From NCBI RefSeq assembly GCF_021732705.1, contig NZ_JAKFUM010000002.1, forward strand, positions 355,450 through 419,449: 64,000 nt of DNA. The letters are read 5' to 3'. The DNA comes from Nevskia sp. (GTDB lineage Bacteria > Pseudomonadota > Gammaproteobacteria > Nevskiales > Nevskiaceae). Under the pieces are notes generated by a model, which saw only the letters and a program-made list of their open reading frames with translations, did no database searches and was not told the origin of the DNA. The position numbers and the translations under genes are program-made. Shown one piece after another: positions 61,298 to 64,000 of this stretch (position 1 is the first letter of the stretch; each line of letters opens with the position of its first letter).

Positions 61298-62142
61298 CTG
61301 CCGATGCTCGCGGACGATGCCGGCGGCACGTACGGCGCACGTGCCACGGTGGTGGCGATGATGGCCGCCACCTGTTCCGGATCGTCGTACATCGGCACGT
61401 GGCCGCAGCCGGTCACGGTGAGGGCTTCGGCGCCTTGCACGATGTCCGTCAGTGCGGCGCCATAGCGCGCGTACGGAATGACCTTGTCGTGCTCGCACCA
61501 GGCGATGCGCACCAGCGGCGGATTGGCCACGAACGGCTTGATCCCGCCGATGCGCTTCATGCTGTCGAGCAAGGCGGGAAGCATGATCGTGTCGCGCATC
61601 GAACGCATCGCGCGGCGACTCTCCTCGGCCGGCACGCGATCGCCATGCTCCATCGCCTGCCGGTTCAGGAGCCGGCGAATGAAGCCGAATGACAGCAGCA
61701 GCGTGAACAGCACGATCAGGATCGGCAACAGCGTGAAGATGATCCGGAACGACTTGGCAACCGCGTCGTAATCCTTCTGCGTCTGCCAGCCACCCGCTGG
61801 CGACAAGGCGGTGACCGACTGCGCGAAGCCGCGCCGCGCCAGTTCCAGCGACAGCCAGCCGCCGAGCGAATTGCCGGCCACGTGCGCCCGTTCGATGCCG
61901 CACGCCTTGAGGTCCGCGATCAGCAGGTCGGCCATCGTGTCGACTGTCGGCGCCGCACCTTCGGGAATCGGAACGCCGCCGACGTGACCCGGCAGTGTCG
62001 GCGCAATCACGCGGTGATGTCGCTCCAGCAACGGCAGCACCGGCTTCCAGACGTGCCAGGTGCCGCCGAGCCCATGCAACAGCACCAGCACGGGGCCGCT
62101 GCCGCCTTCGTGAGCGTCTGCTGCGGGCTGCTTGCGGTTCAC
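61294..62142 (-). CDS. Alpha/beta hydrolase fold protein
   Basis: 282 residues from GTG at 62142, chosen for the AGGGG ribosome site; ATG at 62199 would add 19 residues lacking conservation. HGLGGTWHVW oxyanion region, nucleophile GNSLGG, Asp in WCEHDKVI and His in GCGHVPMYD. A hydrophobic insert in the lid (IIFTLLPILIVLFTLLLSFG) suggests membrane association. Family branch of carboxylesterases/lipases; substrate unknown. First gene of the glycerolipid operon. Confidence 0.88.
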   Translation of the reverse strand: MNRKQPAADAHEGGSGPVLVLLHGLGGTWHVWKPVLPLLERHHRVIAPTLPGHVGGVPIPEGAAPTVDTMADLLIADLKACGIERAHVAGNSLGGWLSLELARRGFAQSVTALSPAGGWQTQKDYDAVAKSFRIIFTLLPILIVLFTLLLSFGFIRRLLNRQAMEHGDRVPAEESRRAMRSMRDTIMLPALLDSMKRIGGIKPFVANPPLVRIAWCEHDKVIPYARYGAALTDIVQGAEALTVTGCGHVPMYDDPEQVAAIIATTVARAPYVPPASSASIGR

Positions 62143-62315
62143 GCCATCCCCTGCACGTTGATTGTCACGGAACGGGCTTGATGCTCTGGTCGCCGCCACC
62201 GGTTATCTGGATTATCGTCGGCACGGACGCACGCCGACCCGTACTTCGGTTGTGGTCCGCCTTCTCGGCCAACGCTCGTGCCACGCGATTCCAGTCCCGC
62301 GTTGTTCGGCTTGGT

Positions 62316-62331
62316 AGTATGGTGCCATACT
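62316..62331. promoter_or_regulatory. Regulon palindrome, site 3 (upstream of BadH-like SDR)
   Basis: AGTATGGTGCCATACT: identical to site 2, perfect arms, followed by ATGTCG. 109 bases before the SDR start and 173 bases before the divergent hydrolase start, so either or both could be controlled. Confidence 0.78.
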
Positions 62332-62440
62332 ATGTCGCACGGCCCTGCCGAACAAGCGCTGCAGGTGCACAAGCGTTTCGGCACCGCCGTGACCTGCTGG
62401 GTCCGATCAACGAGCAGCACCCTCAATCCGGAGAAGAATC

Positions 62441-63208
62441 TTGCGTGGACTGAAAGACAAGGTGGCCCTGGTCACCGGCGCGGCGAGCGGCATCGGGCTT
62501 GCGATCGCCAAGCGTCTGGCCGAGGAAGGCATGGTCGTCGGCGTGCTCGACATGAATGCCGACGCGGCGACCAAGGCCGTGGCCGAGATCGAGGCCGCAG
62601 GCGGCAAAGCGACCGCCGGCATCTGCGACATCACCGACTACGAAGCAGTCAAGAAGACCGTGGCCGAAGTCGAAGCCAAGATCGGCCCGACCTGGGCGCT
62701 GGTCAACAACGCCGGCTGGGACAAGCCGATCCCGTTCCTGAAGACCACGCCGGATTTCTGGAAGAAGGTGGTCGACATCAATTACATGGGCCCGCTGCAC
62801 ATGACCCATGCCGTGGTGCAGGGCATGGTGGCCCGTGGCGGTGGCCGCGTGATCTTCATCGCTTCGGATGCCGGCCGCGTCGGATCAAGCGGCGAAGTCG
62901 TGTACTCGGGCACCAAGGGCGCGACGATCGCGTTCGCGAAGGCGCTGGCCCGCGAAGTGGCGCGCAAGAACGTGACCTTGAACTGCGTCGCCCCGGGCCC
63001 GACCAACACCCCGGCGATGGACGCCTTCGTCGGCACCGGCGAGGAAGGCCAGAAGATCCGCGATGCGATGGTCCGCGGCGTGCCGCTGGGCCGCATCGGC
63101 GAGCCGAGCGACTATCCGGGCCTCGTCGCATTCCTCGCGAGCGACGATGCCGCGTTCATGACGGGCCAGACGATTTCGGTCTCCGGCGGCTTGACAATGC
63201 ACGGCTAA
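62441..63208 (+). CDS. SDR dehydrogenase, BadH-like (2-hydroxycyclohexanecarboxyl-CoA dehydrogenase family)
   Basis: 255 residues from a TTG, preceded by GGAG seven bases away. Classical active site: TGAASGIG loop, Ser142 in IASDAGRVGSS, Tyr155 and Lys159 in YSGTK. NNAGWD, SDAGRVGSSGE and SVSGGLTMHG closely recall BadH of Rhodopseudomonas, which oxidises 2-hydroxycyclohexanecarboxyl-CoA to the keto ester. The exact substrate cannot be fixed by this, since general 3-hydroxyacyl-CoA dehydrogenases are near. Under palindrome site 3 and followed by the long hairpin. Confidence 0.9.
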   Translation: MRGLKDKVALVTGAASGIGLAIAKRLAEEGMVVGVLDMNADAATKAVAEIEAAGGKATAGICDITDYEAVKKTVAEVEAKIGPTWALVNNAGWDKPIPFLKTTPDFWKKVVDINYMGPLHMTHAVVQGMVARGGGRVIFIASDAGRVGSSGEVVYSGTKGATIAFAKALAREVARKNVTLNCVAPGPTNTPAMDAFVGTGEEGQKIRDAMVRGVPLGRIGEPSDYPGLVAFLASDDAAFMTGQTISVSGGLTMHG

Positions 63209-63219
63209 AAGCCAAATCA

Positions 63220-63357
63220 ACCGTTAAACGCAAAGGCGCAAAGGGAAAAGAAAGGACGCAAAGAAAGCCAGAAGCTTGATCGACAAATTGCGACTTCAAT
63301 CAAGCTTTTCTTTGCGTTCTTATCTTGGCTTTCCTTTGCGCCTTTGCGTTGAACCGT
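63220..63357. repeat. Long imperfect inverted repeat rich in CGCAAAGGCGCAAAG
   Basis: Left arm 63220-63280 and right arm 63299-63357 pair over about 60 bases, with loop 63281-63298. Core units CGCAAAGGCGCAAAGG and GACGCAAAGAAAG recur as their complements (TTTGCGCCTTTGCG). Markedly lower in G+C than the flanking genes. It starts 12 bases after the SDR stop and could terminate that transcript, but its size and arm repeats look like a mobile or REP-like element. Confidence 0.85.
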
Positions 63358-63379
63358 TGCTTTTGACCCGAGCTAGCAA

Positions 63380-64000
63380 ATGAACAACCGCCAGATCACC
63401 CTCAAGTCCCGTCCAGTCGGCATCCCGCAGCCGGCGCACTTCGAGCTGAAGACGGTCGCGGTGCCGGACTTGAACGACGGCGAGTTCCTGGTCGAGAACC
63501 ATTACCTGTCGGTGGACCCGGCCCAGCGCGGCTACGTCAACGACGAGAACAATTACGCCCCGCCGGTGCCGATCGGTGCGGTGATGCGGGCGATGGCGGT
63601 CGGCCAAGTGATCGCATCGAAGCATGCGGACTTCGCCATCGGCACCTTCCTGTATGGCTGGTTCGGCTGGCAGGACTACTGCGTCGCCACGCCGGCCAGC
63701 GTGCTGCGGCGGGTCGATCCGGCGCAGGCGCCGCTGTCGACCGGTGCCGGCCTGCTCGGCATCAACGGCCTGACCGCGTATCTGGCGCTGCACGACATCG
63801 GCAATCCGAAGCCGGGCGAAACGGTGCTGGTGACGGCGGCAGCGGGAGCGGTCGGCAGCATCGTCGGCCAGCTCAGCCAGCAGGCCGGCGCGCGGGCAGT
63901 CGCCGTGGTCGGCTCGGATGACAAGGGTCGGCAGGCGATCGCCGACTACGGCTATGAAGCCTTCATCAATTACCGGCAGCCGCTGGAACCACAGTTGAAG
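63380..64000 (+). CDS. NADP-dependent medium-chain oxidoreductase (partial, 3' end outside window)
   Basis: 207 residues visible. It has the zinc-free MDR fold of leukotriene B4 12-hydroxydehydrogenase/2-alkenal reductase (CurA type): SVDPAQRGYVND, GLLGINGLTAYLAL, VTAAAGAVGSIVGQLS cofactor loop. Reduces a C=C in conjugated ketones or CoA esters with NADPH. It follows the hairpin repeat and may be cotranscribed with the BadH-like SDR if the hairpin does not terminate. Confidence 0.9.
   Translation, partial: MNNRQITLKSRPVGIPQPAHFELKTVAVPDLNDGEFLVENHYLSVDPAQRGYVNDENNYAPPVPIGAVMRAMAVGQVIASKHADFAIGTFLYGWFGWQDYCVATPASVLRRVDPAQAPLSTGAGLLGINGLTAYLALHDIGNPKPGETVLVTAAAGAVGSIVGQLSQQAGARAVAVVGSDDKGRQAIADYGYEAFINYRQPLEPQLK

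Noticed and set aside
12677..62331. The repeated palindrome as a REP or insertion-sequence remnant
   Set aside because: All found copies are in promoter regions of related genes, not within or after genes, and no flanking duplications or transposase are present.
63220..63357. CRISPR-like array suspected from repeated CGCAAAG units
   Set aside because: Units pair as a hairpin and are not equal direct repeats with unique spacers.
1..64000. tRNA, rRNA, prophage, integrase or transposase genes
   Set aside because: I looked for these and saw none; nothing in the window supports a recent island apart from the hairpin repeat near the right end.

Overview
The window is high-GC, densely coded bacterial DNA with short intergenic gaps and many overlapping ATGA-type start/stop junctions. 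The gene set (outer-membrane TonB receptor, OmpA-like porin, lipoproteins, AlkB-type hydroxylases, many acyl-CoA enzymes, wax ester synthase/DGAT) points to a Gram-negative aerobic hydrocarbon or lipid degrader. A gammaproteobacterium of the Nevskiales type (Solimonas, Nevskia, Hydrocarboniphaga) is my best guess. That is inference from gene content; no rRNA is present to settle it.

Layout. 1-3.2 kb: GldFG-like ABC exporter (cut by the window start). 3.6-7.5 kb: small lipoprotein and a fused isobutyryl-CoA mutase (IcmF). 7.6-14.5 kb: minus-strand catabolic genes (acyl-CoA ligase, crotonase-family isomerase, AlkB-type hydroxylase, two acyl-CoA dehydrogenases, MaoC). 14.7-16.3 kb: three membrane proteins including orphan NorE/NorF-like subunits, divergent from an AraC regulator. 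17.5-18.7 kb: lipoprotein and M23 peptidase. 18.8-28.4 kb: a nine-gene TonB energy-transduction and receptor block (receptor, OmpA-like, DUF3450, TtpC-like, ExbB, two ExbD, TonB, TPR). 29.1-42.4 kb: a second catabolic region (acyl-CoA ligase, aldehyde dehydrogenase, degenerate SDR, TetR, a three-gene ATP-dependent 2-hydroxyacyl-CoA dehydratase/benzoyl-CoA-reductase-like module, a second AlkB-type hydroxylase, XylB-like alcohol dehydrogenase, membrane protein, MarR). 42.4-44.9 kb: two c-type cytochromes and a secreted protein. 44.9-54.6 kb: acyl-CoA dehydrogenase, SDRs, LysR, TetR, molybdopterin oxidoreductase, GST, thioesterase. 54.6-62.2 kb: glycerolipid/neutral-lipid synthesis (PlsB, HAD-PlsC fusion, GpsA, WS/DGAT-like, two alpha/beta hydrolases). 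62.4-64 kb: BadH-like SDR, a long hairpin repeat and a truncated NADP-dependent oxidoreductase.

The most interesting feature is a repeated 16-bp palindrome (consensus MGTATGGNNCCATACK) that I found in front of eight catabolic transcription units spread over 50 kb: acyl-CoA dehydrogenase/AlkB, MaoC/acyl-CoA dehydrogenase, TonB receptor, aldehyde dehydrogenase/SDR, dehydratase/AlkB operon, alcohol dehydrogenase/membrane protein, DECR-like SDR and BadH-like SDR. This looks like an undescribed regulon, probably run by one of the two TetR proteins encoded here. Under one copy sits an operon that joins an oxygen-dependent AlkB-type hydroxylase to an ATP-dependent radical dehydratase/reductase of a kind normally found in anaerobes. 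Together the genes suggest uptake, terminal or methyl hydroxylation, oxidation to the acid, CoA activation and an unusual ring or branch-handling step before beta-oxidation; the substrate cannot be read from sequence.
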